The notes: generated from the letters alone by a model not told the origin. Positions 1 through 9,571 are shown, numbered from the stretch's first letter. The stretch: 64,000 nt of DNA from an uncultured Atopobium sp. (GCA_947090525.1 CAMUON010000001.1:620001-684000); one strand, 5' to 3'. A program made the numbers and translations.

Positions 1-809
1 AATTCCACGCCTTTAACTGCGGGAATGCCAAAGAGCGCCTGCGCGTAGATGTTTTCGAGCCCGTCAAACATAGGGCTTCCCACACCTTTTGGCATACCAC
101 ACACGACAAACTCAATGCTTGCGCCGAGAGAATCTTGTTGGGCGCGCGCCCGTGCGATCGCATCTTCCATATCGTGACGCTTCTCTTCTGAGAGGGTAGT
201 AAGTTCTTGGCAGGCGTGCGCGTGTTCATAGTGGTGAAGTGCATCGAGCGCGCGCAATTGCTGGCCAAGCTTTTCACGGCCTTTTCCGCTTAGATCGCGC
301 CAGGAAAATTCCTCGTCATACACATCTCCTACCGAATAGAGGTGGGCAAAGACTTGGATACCCGCGCGTGCAAGAATTTGCTTGGCAATGCCTCCGCCCA
401 CGCAGAGACCTGCAGTTAAACGACCAGAAAAATGTCCGCCGCCCGAAACATCCTGTGCACCCTTAAACTTTGCCTCTGCACTAAAATCGGCATGTCCTGG
501 GCGTGGGACTTCGAGAATGTTTGCGTAGTCTTTGCTTTTGGTGTTTGTGTTTTGAATATAGGCGCAAAAAGGAGCCCCGCAGGTTTCGCCTTTTGGATTG
601 AGACCACTTACGATATGTAGCTCGTCAGTTTCGCGGCGCGGCGTGGCCCATGGAGCACTACCAGGTGATCTTCTTGCCATAAATTGCGCGAGTGCGTCTT
701 TGTCCAGCAAAAAACCTTCTGGCAAGCCTTCGATAACGCAACCTATTGCTTCGCTATGAGATTGTCCAAAAATACGCACACTGAGTGCATGGCCGAATGT
801 GGAAGGCAT
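1..809 (-). CDS. aroC: Chorismate synthase AroC (3' end cut by window edge)
   Basis: Last step of the shikimate pathway: converts 5-enolpyruvylshikimate-3-phosphate to chorismate with reduced FMN. The start is the ATG at 809-807, read leftward; about 269 codons are visible and the frame runs off the left edge. Visible family motifs are the N-terminal FGQSHSEAIG, the RPGHADFSAEAKF segment and SGGGHFSGRLTAG, which are typical of AroC. The start codon shares one base with the aroA stop (TAATG), so translation is coupled to aroA, the preceding enzyme. The full length and C-terminus cannot be judged. Confidence 0.95.
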   Translation of the reverse strand, partial: MPSTFGHALSVRIFGQSHSEAIGCVIEGLPEGFLLDKDALAQFMARRSPGSAPWATPRRETDELHIVSGLNPKGETCGAPFCAYIQNTNTKSKDYANILEVPRPGHADFSAEAKFKGAQDVSGGGHFSGRLTAGLCVGGGIAKQILARAGIQVFAHLYSVGDVYDEEFSWRDLSGKGREKLGQQLRALDALHHYEHAHACQELTTLSEEKRHDMEDAIARARAQQDSLGASIEFVVCGMPKGVGSPMFDGLENIYAQALFGIPAVKGVE

Positions 810-2146
810 TAGTCCTCCTTCATGTGCATATAGCCGCCGAGCGAAATAAAGTCGTCGAAAAATCCTGGATAGGATTTATTCACACAATCGGCGCCGAGAA
901 TGGTCGTGGGATTTTGTGCATATGCAGCGCATATAGCAGTCATCATGGCAATACGATGATCGCCTTGCGCATCTACTTCGCATCCTCCGCGTAGGGAACC
1001 TGTGCCGTCGATATAGATAGCGTCGGCATCAGATGTAATCTGCGCACCCATTTGCGTAAGCGCACGACTAATGGAAAGTATGCGATTGGACTCTTTGAGC
1101 GCAAGTCGGTGGGCGTCTTTGAGTGTGGTTCTTCCTTTTGCAAAGCAGGCAAGACCTGCAAGGGGAGGAGCAAGATCGACGATATCGGCAAGGGAGAGCG
1201 TTGTAGGGGAAAGCACCCTTGCTTCTGCACTTGTTTCTTTTTGAGAGCAGATCGTTTTTGCTCCAAAACCACAGAGACAGGCAAGAATATTGCGATCGCC
1301 CTGGAATGAGTTGCGCGAAAGCCCGCTTAGGGTAATAGCAGGGGAAATAGCAGACGCACAGAGCCAAAAACTTGCGTTTGACCAGTCGCCTTCTACATCT
1401 ATCGCCTCACGAGGAGGGACGAGTGTTTGTGCGGGTACGCGGTAGCGCGTGATCACATGATCGTCTTTTGTGTACTCAGATTCTTCAACGCTAATGCCAA
1501 AGGTGTTCAGAGCATCAATCGTGATGTTGACATAGGATTTGGATTGAAAGGGGTGCGTCACGTCGATGGTAAGCTCATCTTGCATGAAGGGAGCAGCCAT
1601 GAGAAGACCTGATATAAATTGCGACGAGACATTGCCAGGAAGTTCAAAATGCCCCGCCTGAAGTGGTCCTTTGCATTTAAGCGGAAAGCTTCCTTCTGGT
1701 GAAAGTACTACCTTGTGGCGCGTAAGTTCTGAATAGAGTGGCTCCAAGGGGCGCTTCCCTAAGCGTCCGCGACCAAGGAAATAGCAGCTAAAAGGTAGTG
1801 TCGCGACAACAGGAAGCAAAAACCGAAGGGTCGATCCCGATTCGCGTGCGTTGAGAAGAGGGGCGTTTGATATGTCTGTAGTTTGCGCAGACATATCACT
1901 TGCAGTGTTTGCCTTTCCATATCCACGCCCACACACGCGATAGCCTGATGTCGTGCGCGTAATGCGCGCACCGAGCGCCCGCAAGCAATCGGCGGTCGCT
2001 TCGATATCTTCTGAAGTGGTCGGACAATTAAGATCGACTATACCATCACTCATACCTGCCAAAATGAGCAGACGATGCGCATGAGATTTGGATGAGATGG
2101 CACGTAACGTACCTTTTAGTCGGTGAGGTTCGATAACAACATCCAT
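809..2146 (-). CDS. aroA: 3-phosphoshikimate 1-carboxyvinyltransferase (EPSP synthase)
   Basis: Transfers the enolpyruvyl group of PEP to shikimate-3-phosphate. The 445-residue length fits the family. Visible motifs are SSKSHAHR near residue 18 (substrate-binding Lys, Ser and Arg), ESGSTLRFLLP, GNVSSQFISGLLM, the VDLAPPLAGLACFAKG stretch and DHRIAM near the C-terminus. One oddity: the usual KES/T-D-R motif reads KESNR, with Asn where Asp is normal. The gene lies between aroB (180 bp upstream) and aroC (1-base overlap downstream), in an aromatic operon. The 180-bp gap before it holds no gene; it has a repeated CAGGCAAA-type octamer (minus strand) but no convincing terminator. Confidence 0.96.
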   Translation of the reverse strand: MDVVIEPHRLKGTLRAISSKSHAHRLLILAGMSDGIVDLNCPTTSEDIEATADCLRALGARITRTTSGYRVCGRGYGKANTASDMSAQTTDISNAPLLNARESGSTLRFLLPVVATLPFSCYFLGRGRLGKRPLEPLYSELTRHKVVLSPEGSFPLKCKGPLQAGHFELPGNVSSQFISGLLMAAPFMQDELTIDVTHPFQSKSYVNITIDALNTFGISVEESEYTKDDHVITRYRVPAQTLVPPREAIDVEGDWSNASFWLCASAISPAITLSGLSRNSFQGDRNILACLCGFGAKTICSQKETSAEARVLSPTTLSLADIVDLAPPLAGLACFAKGRTTLKDAHRLALKESNRILSISRALTQMGAQITSDADAIYIDGTGSLRGGCEVDAQGDHRIAMMTAICAAYAQNPTTILGADCVNKSYPGFFDDFISLGGYMHMKED

Positions 2147-2326
2147 ACGGAGCCTTTCAGTGTAGTCAAAGAAGAGCTGGTTATGCGTGTGAGGGCAGCT
2201 GCGTGCGCGGACGATACATGTAGCAGGTGAGGCGCTTATTCGCTTTGCCTGTTAGACTATTTTGCCTGTGAGCGCTATACGCTTTTGCTGCTTTTATATG
2301 CAGATATGTGTAATTGTTGTATCACG

Positions 2327-3454
2327 CTACGGTCTCGTCAAGCGTATCATTTGCATAAATTCATCAAGTTGTAGCGATTGTATAACGACTTCTCCAATAT
2401 GTACCGGAAAGACGACGTTGATATGATCGCCGCGGCGCTTTTTATCATGAATCGCGTAGGTGTACAAGGTTTTAGCATCGATATCTGTGCTCGTAGGAAG
2501 CCCGTAGGCGCTTATGCAATCGCGAATCTCCTCATATACATTCTCTTCGCATATGCCGAGGCGCGCTGCAGCACGTGCTATCATGCACATACCTTGCGCA
2601 ACGCAAGTGCCATGACCTTGTTCAAAATGAAGCGCAGCTTCGATGGCATGTCCGAGCGTGTGCCCAAAATTGAGGGTTTGGCGAAGGCCTGTTTCGTGTT
2701 CATCTTGCGAAACAACGCCTGCTTTGATCTCAACGCAGCGCGCGATGGTGTGTATCAGATAATCGGCATTATCTGCGGCGCCCGCGGCACTATCCGCGAC
2801 ATGCGCAAGTTCACACAAATTTTTCGTGCGGAGTGTATGGAACAATTGAGCGTCTTGAATCACGCCGTATTTGATGATTTCTCCGCATGAATCTCTAAAT
2901 TGCTCAGGGCTCAAGGTAGACAAGAAATCTACGTCGACAAAGACGGCCTCAGGCTGGGTAAAGCTTCCAGCTAAATTTTTCCCTGCATGAAGGTCGATGG
3001 CGGTTTTGCCGCCAATGGACGAATCGACCATGGAAAGAAGCGTTGTCGGCACATGAATAAGCTTGACGCCGCGCAGGTAGAGTGCGGATGCAAGGCCTGC
3101 GATGTCTCCCGTAACGCCGCCTCCAAGCGTGATGACGCAGTCGCTTCGAGTGAGTTCATGCGCTGCCAATTCCTCGAGAAGATGGGAGAGCGTTTGAATA
3201 TTTTTGTGCTCTTCACCTGCGGGAAAGCTGATGCGCGAAAGCTCATAGGAACCGTCTGCAGAAGCTCTTAGAGCATCTTCAAATTTTTGCGCCCACAGTG
3301 CCGAGACAGTGCTATCGCTTATCACGCAGACACGCACGGCATTCGGGATTTTTTCTTTGATGAACTGCGCGATATCTTGCCCTAGATGTGAGCCAACATA
3401 TATCGGATAGTCTTTTTGGGCAGTATGGAGGTGGTGCGTTACGCGAATACTCAT
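2327..3454 (-). CDS. aroB: 3-dehydroquinate synthase
   Basis: Second step of the shikimate pathway: cyclises DAHP to 3-dehydroquinate, using NAD and a divalent metal. It has 375 residues, near the usual length. Visible are the NAD-binding GGGVTGDIAGLAS loop, PTTLLSMVDSSIGGKTA with catalytic Lys, the GKNLAGSF segment, CGEIIKYG with a metal-binding Glu, and the metal-binding LNFGHTLGHAIE. Its ATG overlaps the tyrA stop by four bases (ATGA), so the two are translationally coupled. A 170-codon open frame on the opposite strand is a shadow of this gene. Confidence 0.96.
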   Translation of the reverse strand: MSIRVTHHLHTAQKDYPIYVGSHLGQDIAQFIKEKIPNAVRVCVISDSTVSALWAQKFEDALRASADGSYELSRISFPAGEEHKNIQTLSHLLEELAAHELTRSDCVITLGGGVTGDIAGLASALYLRGVKLIHVPTTLLSMVDSSIGGKTAIDLHAGKNLAGSFTQPEAVFVDVDFLSTLSPEQFRDSCGEIIKYGVIQDAQLFHTLRTKNLCELAHVADSAAGAADNADYLIHTIARCVEIKAGVVSQDEHETGLRQTLNFGHTLGHAIEAALHFEQGHGTCVAQGMCMIARAAARLGICEENVYEEIRDCISAYGLPTSTDIDAKTLYTYAIHDKKRRGDHINVVFPVHIGEVVIQSLQLDEFMQMIRLTRP

Positions 3455-4326
3455 GGACGCTCAGCTTCTTTCTTTGCGATAACGCCTTCTTCAAGAAGTT
3501 TGTACATGCGGTCTCTATCGTCATCTTTGAGCGCATCGAGATATTCTTGGAGATGGTCGATCATTTGTTGAATTTCGTTGCTTAGATTGTCTTTGTTTTC
3601 AAAAAAGAGCTCGCACCACATAGTGGGATTGAGTTTGGCGACGCGGGTGAGGTCTTTATACGATCCTGCCGAGAAGCCTTTGTGGCTCTGAGCTGCGGGA
3701 CTTTTGACATATGCATTTGAAACAACGTGTGCAAGCTGAGATGTGTAGGCAATTTGGGCATCGTGAAAACTGGCTGTTGCGCTGCGAAAACTTGCAAATC
3801 CGCAGGGCTTGAGGAGAGACTCGAGGCGGGCACACATCTGAGCCTTCTCGTCTTCGCTGGCATCTTCGGGAGGAACGACAACCATGGGCGCACGGTGAAA
3901 CATCGAGCCTTTTGCGTGCGCATAGCCAGAATGCTCAGTTCCTGCCATGGGATGGCATCCTACAAAGTCCCAGCTCTTGCCCTTTGCGAGCGCAAAGCAG
4001 GTCTTGCAGGTGTGACGTTTAATGCCGCCCGTATCGATTACAACGGCGCCTGAAGCAATTTGATCTGCATGATCGGAAAGCCATTGTTCATTAAATTCAG
4101 GATATCCTGCGAGGATGACAAGTTCGCACAAGGGAAGTGTGTCCTGGGTCAGGAGGCCGTCTGCACTTTTTCCGATGGCTTCTTCTGCTGTTGTGCGCGT
4201 GCGATTCCACACATAGACCGCGTGTGTCTTTTTATACAGCGCAAAGGAGAACGATCCGCCAATCAGGCCCAAGCCTACAATTCCTATTGTTCCTGGTACA
4301 AAGCTTGTTGTGGGTTGTTGAGACAA
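3451..4326 (-). CDS. tyrA: Prephenate dehydrogenase
   Basis: Oxidative decarboxylation of prephenate to 4-hydroxyphenylpyruvate, toward tyrosine. The 291-residue protein has an N-terminal Rossmann fold (GIVGLGLIGGSF, about residues 14-25), a central VIDTGGIK segment and the GCHPMAGTEHSGY motif with the catalytic His region. There is no ACT domain at the C-terminus, so tyrosine feedback through ACT is unlikely. The start is a TTG at 4326-4324 with GAGGTGG about 10 bases upstream; no better ATG is in frame. It is first of tyrA-aroB-aroA-aroC and lies 25 bp downstream of a tRNA-Arg on the same strand, which may share its promoter. Confidence 0.93.
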   Translation of the reverse strand: MSQQPTTSFVPGTIGIVGLGLIGGSFSFALYKKTHAVYVWNRTRTTAEEAIGKSADGLLTQDTLPLCELVILAGYPEFNEQWLSDHADQIASGAVVIDTGGIKRHTCKTCFALAKGKSWDFVGCHPMAGTEHSGYAHAKGSMFHRAPMVVVPPEDASEDEKAQMCARLESLLKPCGFASFRSATASFHDAQIAYTSQLAHVVSNAYVKSPAAQSHKGFSAGSYKDLTRVAKLNPTMWCELFFENKDNLSNEIQQMIDHLQEYLDALKDDDRDRMYKLLEEGVIAKKEAERP

Positions 4327-4351
4327 CGTGATACGACCACCTCAGATTGAA

Positions 4352-4428
4352 TGGTGACCCCAGCGGGGCTCGAACCCGCGACCTTTCGCTCCGGAGGCGA
4401 ACGCTCTAATCCACTGAGCTATGGGGCC
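4352..4428 (-). tRNA. tRNA-Arg (anticodon CCG)
   Basis: This 77-base cloverleaf is read on the minus strand. The acceptor stem GGCCCCA pairs with TGGGGTC (one G-U), the discriminator base is A, and the CCA end is encoded. The anticodon stem TTCGC/GCGAA closes a seven-base loop CTCCGGA, giving anticodon CCG, which reads the arginine codon CGG. The T arm has the standard GGTTCGAGCC core. Confidence 0.96.
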
Positions 4429-4780
4429 ATGAACAGCCTACAAGCAGCTCGAGAAGAAACGATGCTTCGATCGCATCGCCCTCGAATCGCTCATTTTTTT
4501 TTAGAGCTTCGCTTGTATGTTGTTATAGTTTATAGCAAACTGCACTCTAGTATAGCGTCTTTGTTTAAGATTCTTGTTTTTTTATTAAGATGAGCGCCCG
4601 TGCGCGCGTGCGCGGGCACATACAGGCAAAATTATGCATGTGGGTGAAATGCACACGCTCTCGCGACGCACACGCGTATGCAAAGGAGCACGAGCCACGC
4701 TCCCGCCCGCGACCAGCAGACATAGACGCTTAAACGTATACATAACCACGATGATTTAGAATGACTAAGGAGAAGTTTGT
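4429..4780. other. Intergenic region between divergent tRNA-Arg and P-type ATPase
   Basis: No gene is visible in these 352 bases. The left part is AT-rich (4490-4590) and probably holds the promoter for the leftward tRNA-Arg/tyrA transcript. The middle holds an imperfect GC-rich inverted repeat near 4598-4620. The right end has a clear ribosome binding site, AAGGAGAAG, just before the ATPase start at 4781. I see no defined operator. Confidence 0.5.
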
Positions 4781-7327
4781 ATGCCAGCAGATGCTTTGCA
4801 AACAAACGCGAGTGATAACTTGTCACATAACGATGATGCAAAAACGCAAGAGAAAGTAGAGAGTGCAAAGGTTGAGGCTCACGCAAACACTGCCCCAGCA
4901 CCCGCAGCGCCTGCGCTTTCTTCCGAAGGCCTTTCTGATCGGGAAGTAGCCGCTCGAAAAGAAGCAGGCCTTTCCAACGTTTCTGCGGATATCAAGACCA
5001 AATCCATACCTGAAATCATCGCGCATCATTCCATGACCCTTTTCAACGCGATCAACCTATTCCTTGCGTGTCTTGTCATCACAACGGGCCAATACCGCAA
5101 TATTTTATTCATGGTCATCGTGGGCTTAAACTTGGGGATTGGCGTTGTACAAGAGATCAGAGCGAAGCTTCTTGTGGATAAACTTACCATCCTGACCTCG
5201 AAAAATGTTCGTGTGAGACGAAGTGGGAAGGTACGAGAAATTCCTCTTGCAGACATCGTCCAAGATGATGTCATTCTCCTTTCTAGAGGCGAGCAAGCGC
5301 CGTGCGACGGATGCGTTATCGAAGGTGTCTGCGCGATGGACGAGAGTCTTTTGACTGGTGAGAGCAACCCCATCGAAAAACAGGCGGGATCTGAGATTTT
5401 CTCTGGCTCATTTGTAGACTCAGGAAGCATTGTGTATAGAGCTACTGCCGTTGGTACAAAAAGTTATGTTGCAAAAATTAGTACCGAAGCTAAATATCTC
5501 AAACCCATTCATTCCGAGATCGTATCAACCATCAACACGATTATTACGCTTTCGAGCTGTATTTTGATACCCTTGGGTATTTTGTTGTTTGTGCGCATCT
5601 ATGTGATCTCGCACGAAGGGTACTCGCCTGCGATTTTGCAGGCAGTAGCTGCAACCGTTGGCATGATTCCGCAAGGGCTCGTGCTCCTTACGAGTACCGT
5701 CTTTGCTATCGCAACCACCAAACTTGCGCGCCAGCACGTGCTTGTGCAGCAAAGTTATTGTGTGGAGACGCTCGCGAGGGTGGATGTGGTGTGTCTCGAC
5801 AAAACAGGCACGATTACCACCGGCAAGATGGAAATCGAATCGATTCTTTCGTTTGTGGATGGAAAGCGCGAAGATGCGGGCATGGCACGCGTGCGCTCTG
5901 CCCTTTCGTATATTGTAAAAAGTAGCGAAGACTCAGCCAACGAAACGGCACATGCATGCCTCAAAGAGGTAGAGCATGAAGAATTTACGCCTGAACTCGT
6001 CCAACAGGTCATTCCTTTTTCATCGCGCACAAAATATTCAGGCTGCGTGCTCAAGGATGGTCGCGCGTATGTGATGGGAGCTGCGCAATTTGTTTTGCGT
6101 GAGCGCTTCAGCGAGTTCGAAGACACTATACGCTCATTTCCTGCTACATCGCGCGTTCTTGTGGTGGCTGAGGCTCCTGGTTTTACAAAAGACGGTCTTC
6201 TTGCAGGCGAAGCGGCAGATATCGAGGTACTTGGCTTTATCTCCATACATGAAAAAATTCGTGCTTCAGCACCTCAAACGATAGCCTATTTTGCTGAAGA
6301 AGGTGTGGATATCGTTGTCATATCAGGCGACGATCCGCGTACCGTTTCTCACATTGCAAAAACTGTGGGTATCGCGCATGCGAAGGACTATGTCGATTGT
6401 TCTGCGCTCGAGTCGGAGCAAGATTTTGATGACGCAGTTGCTGCCTATCACATTTTTGGCCGCGTAACCCCGGCAAAGAAGCGCTCACTCGTTCAAGCGC
6501 TCAAACGCAAAGGTCATACCGTTGCGATGACCGGAGACGGTGTAAACGATGTGTTGGCTTTGAAAGATGCCGATTGTTCGATTGCAATGGCTGCAGGAGC
6601 CGCGGCTGCGCGCAATGTTTCTGAGCTTGTACTTGCCGATAACGATTTCTCGCATTTGCCTTCGGTTGTTGTGGAGGGCAGGCGCTCCATCAATAATCTT
6701 ACGCGCTCTGCCTGCCTATTTTTGACAAAGACGGTGTATTCAGGTCTCCTTGCACTCGTGTGTTTGCTGTTGCCGCCATATCCTTTTATTCCCATACAGA
6801 TGTCGCTTATCAATGTGAGCGCGATTGGCATTCCCTCGTTTTTGCTTGCGCTTGAGGTAAATCATGAACGCGTACGCGGTGCCTTTTTGCTGAATGTGTT
6901 TAAGCGCAGCCTGCCGGCATCGTATGCTATTGTTCTTGCGCTTTTGGTGACGATGCTTGCAGCCAGGGTGTGTGGGATTCCCAACAATTTGATGTCGACG
7001 ATGTGCATGATCGAAATGGCAGTTATTGGCCTTACGCTCATCTATCAGATTTCTCTTCCTCTTAATCGCTTACGCATAATCGTACTTGGTGTCTCGTTTG
7101 GGGTTTGTCTTTTGGGGTGCACGGTGTTCAATGACTTTTTGCGCATCGGTGTTTTAAGTCCCGATTTAGCGCTCGCATGCGCGGTGATTTCGCTTGCGGG
7201 AGCTTTGTTCTTCAAGTGGTCGTATAGACGCATGTCCGAAAGTGATACGCTTGATCGCGTGTTTTCGCACCTGCTTGAGCATCGTGTGGTGCAGATGTTG
7301 AAGAAGCGTCTCGAGGGTAATTTGTAG
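4781..7327 (+). CDS. Cation-transporting P-type ATPase, CtpE-like
   Basis: An ATP-driven ion pump in the cytoplasmic membrane, 848 residues. Domain signs in order: an Ala/Pro/Asp-rich N-terminal tail (about 1-60), two membrane segments, the actuator motif LLTGES (about 190), membrane segment 4 with PQGL (about 296), the phosphorylation motif DKTGT (Asp340), the hinge MTGDGVND (about 584) and a C-terminal bundle of about six membrane helices. There is no N-terminal CxxC heavy-metal domain. The PQGLVLLTS stretch resembles the PEGLVLLTS region I recall for mycobacterial CtpE, a calcium transporter, so calcium is a guess. It stands alone, with a strong AAGGAG site before its ATG. Confidence 0.85.
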   Translation: MPADALQTNASDNLSHNDDAKTQEKVESAKVEAHANTAPAPAAPALSSEGLSDREVAARKEAGLSNVSADIKTKSIPEIIAHHSMTLFNAINLFLACLVITTGQYRNILFMVIVGLNLGIGVVQEIRAKLLVDKLTILTSKNVRVRRSGKVREIPLADIVQDDVILLSRGEQAPCDGCVIEGVCAMDESLLTGESNPIEKQAGSEIFSGSFVDSGSIVYRATAVGTKSYVAKISTEAKYLKPIHSEIVSTINTIITLSSCILIPLGILLFVRIYVISHEGYSPAILQAVAATVGMIPQGLVLLTSTVFAIATTKLARQHVLVQQSYCVETLARVDVVCLDKTGTITTGKMEIESILSFVDGKREDAGMARVRSALSYIVKSSEDSANETAHACLKEVEHEEFTPELVQQVIPFSSRTKYSGCVLKDGRAYVMGAAQFVLRERFSEFEDTIRSFPATSRVLVVAEAPGFTKDGLLAGEAADIEVLGFISIHEKIRASAPQTIAYFAEEGVDIVVISGDDPRTVSHIAKTVGIAHAKDYVDCSALESEQDFDDAVAAYHIFGRVTPAKKRSLVQALKRKGHTVAMTGDGVNDVLALKDADCSIAMAAGAAAARNVSELVLADNDFSHLPSVVVEGRRSINNLTRSACLFLTKTVYSGLLALVCLLLPPYPFIPIQMSLINVSAIGIPSFLLALEVNHERVRGAFLLNVFKRSLPASYAIVLALLVTMLAARVCGIPNNLMSTMCMIEMAVIGLTLIYQISLPLNRLRIIVLGVSFGVCLLGCTVFNDFLRIGVLSPDLALACAVISLAGALFFKWSYRRMSESDTLDRVFSHLLEHRVVQMLKKRLEGNL

Positions 7328-7522
7328 CGTACGTTGCGGGGCCTGATACGCGCGCGTGCCCTTTGCCGTATCTGCATGTGAAGGTGCTATGAACGTCTGC
7401 GCCAAGAAGCGCAAAAATGCGCATGCGGTGTGCATAGATCGCGCATTTCTTGTAATATAGTTCTGTTTGTAAAGCTATGTGTTGTGTACGTATCAACAAC
7501 ACCTCTAGAGATAGGAAACACT

Positions 7523-7864
7523 ATGGATTTCATTCAAGCGATTGAGCGCCAGCAAATCCGCGAGGATCTTCCTCGTATCATTCCTGGCGACAACGTGAAA
7601 GTTCACTATCGCATTAAGGAAGGTGAACGCGAGCGTGAGCAGGTATTTCAGGGAGACATCATCCGCATTAGCGGTGCTGGTTCTCGTGAGACCTTTACCG
7701 TTCGCAAGATCAGCTTTGGTATCGGCGTCGAGCGTACGTTCCCGCTTCACTCACCAAAGATTGCTAAGCTTGAGGTTGTACGTCACGGTGACGTTCATCG
7801 CTCTAAGCTCTACTACCTTCGCTCCCGTGTGGGTAAAGCTGCACGTCTTCGCGAGAAGCGCTAG
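7523..7864 (+). CDS. rplS: Large-subunit ribosomal protein L19
   Basis: Structural protein at the 30S-50S interface of the ribosome. It is 113 residues long, the usual size, and starts MDFIQAIERQQIREDLPRI. It carries the family's PGDNVKVHYRIKEGERER segment and the FTVRKISFGIGVERTFPLHSP core. The open frame extends 31 codons upstream, but only the ATG at 7523 gives the family N-terminus. It is followed at once by a terminator, so it is probably a single-gene transcript. Confidence 0.97.
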   Translation: MDFIQAIERQQIREDLPRIIPGDNVKVHYRIKEGEREREQVFQGDIIRISGAGSRETFTVRKISFGIGVERTFPLHSPKIAKLEVVRHGDVHRSKLYYLRSRVGKAARLREKR

Positions 7865-7890
7865 TCTTTTTGCTAAGAATTTGCAAACGC

Positions 7891-7917
7891 AAAGCCACCT
7901 TTCTGGTGGCTTTTTTG
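7891..7917 (+). terminator. Rho-independent terminator after rplS
   Basis: A 9-bp stem AAAGCCACC / GGTGGCTTT with a five-base loop (TTTCT) runs into a T-run. It lies 27 bases after the rplS stop. Confidence 0.9.
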
Positions 7918-8064
7918 TTAGTGGTAGCTGGCGCTTTTAGCTTGGCCTTTTACCTGGTATTTTTTACTTGGCTTTTACGTAGTTTTTGAGCTGGGCCACG
8001 GCGTGAGTTAATCGTGAGCTTTTATCTTGAGGGTTTATCATTAGTTTCGTTCTGAGGAGTGACC

Positions 8065-8844
8065 ATGTGCACGCAGGAGCATCTGCATCAAACTCATACG
8101 CTAAATGAGATCAAAGAGATGTGGAAGACGGCTTCGTTTGACGAGGAAGAAGAGCTTTTTTCCTTGTATGCGCATGACTCTAGACGCTCGGTTCAAACTT
8201 TTCTACAAGCTCGCAGGCGTGCTCATGAAAAAGAATCCCGTGAGCGTACGCGGGTGCGCGAGATGTATGCGCTTGAGTATACGCTTGGAGGAGAGCTCGC
8301 GATCGGTATTGATGAAGTGGGAAGAGGCCCTCTTGCGGGTCCGTTGACGGTGGCTGCGGTTGTGCTTCCTTCGAGGCCTTTTATCTGGGGACTAAACGAT
8401 TCCAAGCAGCTGACGCCGCAGGCGCGTGAGCGCTTGGATAAGGACATTCGCGCATATGCGCGCTTTATCGCTATCACCCATATCGATCCACAAACAATCG
8501 ATGCTCGCGGTATGGCTGCGTGTTTGAGGCGTGCGATGAAGACTGTGTCTGAGCAGATTCCTTGCATACCAACTGCCGTGCTTATCGACGGAAATCCTGT
8601 GCATATATGCGAAAAAGAACAGACGATAGTAAAGGGCGATAGCAAAATTGCAAGCATTGCTGCTGCGTCTATTGTGGCAAAGGTTGCCCGTGATCGCATT
8701 ATGTGCAAGATGGATGAGAAATACCCTCTCTATCACTTTGCCGAGAACAAAGGCTATGGTTCATCTGCCCATATAGAAGCTATTAAGCGCTATGGACTTT
8801 CTCCTATTCATCGGGCAAGTTTTTGTACGCATTTTGTGGGGTAG
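8065..8844 (+). CDS. rnhB: Ribonuclease HII
   Basis: Cuts RNA in RNA-DNA hybrids and removes single ribonucleotides from DNA. The protein has 259 residues. After an N-terminal helical extension of about 70 residues it shows IGIDEVGRGPLAGPL (first catalytic Asp and Glu), LNDSKQLT, and later IVKGDSKIASIAAASIVAKVARD with further active-site residues. The ATG at 8065 is preferred over the in-frame GTG at 8059 because GAGGAG at 8054-8059 is correctly spaced only for the ATG. It lies in the conserved rplS-rnhB-yraN-comM-dprA order. Confidence 0.95.
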   Translation: MCTQEHLHQTHTLNEIKEMWKTASFDEEEELFSLYAHDSRRSVQTFLQARRRAHEKESRERTRVREMYALEYTLGGELAIGIDEVGRGPLAGPLTVAAVVLPSRPFIWGLNDSKQLTPQARERLDKDIRAYARFIAITHIDPQTIDARGMAACLRRAMKTVSEQIPCIPTAVLIDGNPVHICEKEQTIVKGDSKIASIAAASIVAKVARDRIMCKMDEKYPLYHFAENKGYGSSAHIEAIKRYGLSPIHRASFCTHFVG

Positions 8845-9058
8845 CTGTTCTACCTGTGGTGCGTCCTTTTTGCTCACGTCCCGCACATGTTCACAAAAAG
8901 CTTACGTACATATATCAATAGATGTCGTATTTCTTACTCCCGAGCACGGGATATAAACATTAGTTTTAAGTTTAGATATTTTGCTTGTTTTGACCAAGCG
9001 TGCTGCATGTTTCGTTTGAGAGGATAGGTTCAACTATACCCAGTAGAAAGGAACGCAG

Positions 9059-9571
9059 ATGCCTAAGGCCAAAACACCCGTATCCGCACCCGCGCCCGCG
9101 CCCGTAGATACTGATCCCCACGCCGCACATGCGGAGCAAAAAGACCCATCCTCTTCTTCTGATGGTCGATCTTCTTCTGATGCCAAACTTGCCGAAAAAT
9201 CATCTAAGGAAATAGGCGAAATCGGCGAATCGCTCGCCCAGCAATTCCTCGTGCGCAATGGATATGCGATACGTGAGAAAAATTGGACGACTCCATTCGG
9301 CGAAGCAGATATCATCGTGGAAAAAGATGGGGTAGTGGCGATGGTTGAGGTCAAAACGCGTCGTGGTCCATATTCTCGCTCAGAAATGTTTCCCGAGCTT
9401 GCGGTGGACGCGCGCAAGCAAGAACGCTATGTGAATATGGCAAAGCATTATTGCTCTATTCATGCCGAGCTTACATCTATTCGCTTTGATATCGTGGCGC
9501 TTTGTCTCTTTGAGGAGCATATGGCGCGGCTTAGGCATATCAAAGAAGCGTTTGTGTGGGATCTCGCATGA
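9059..9571 (+). CDS. yraN: UPF0102 family protein YraN (putative endonuclease fold)
   Basis: A 170-residue protein. About 50 N-terminal residues are a Pro/Ala/Ser-rich extension that the family normally lacks. The rest is a UPF0102 domain with IGESLAQQFL, then GEADIIVEKDG and VAMVEVKTRR, which together form a PD-(D/E)xK-like nuclease signature, and a C-terminal RFDIVAL strand. The exact role is unknown; the neighbours comM and dprA suggest DNA processing. The gene ends in an ATGA overlap with comM. Confidence 0.9.
   Translation: MPKAKTPVSAPAPAPVDTDPHAAHAEQKDPSSSSDGRSSSDAKLAEKSSKEIGEIGESLAQQFLVRNGYAIREKNWTTPFGEADIIVEKDGVVAMVEVKTRRGPYSRSEMFPELAVDARKQERYVNMAKHYCSIHAELTSIRFDIVALCLFEEHMARLRHIKEAFVWDLA

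Noticed and set aside
2378..2890. 170-codon open frame on the plus strand
   Set aside because: It lies entirely opposite aroB, whose motifs are intact, and its translation resembles no protein; it is an antisense shadow.
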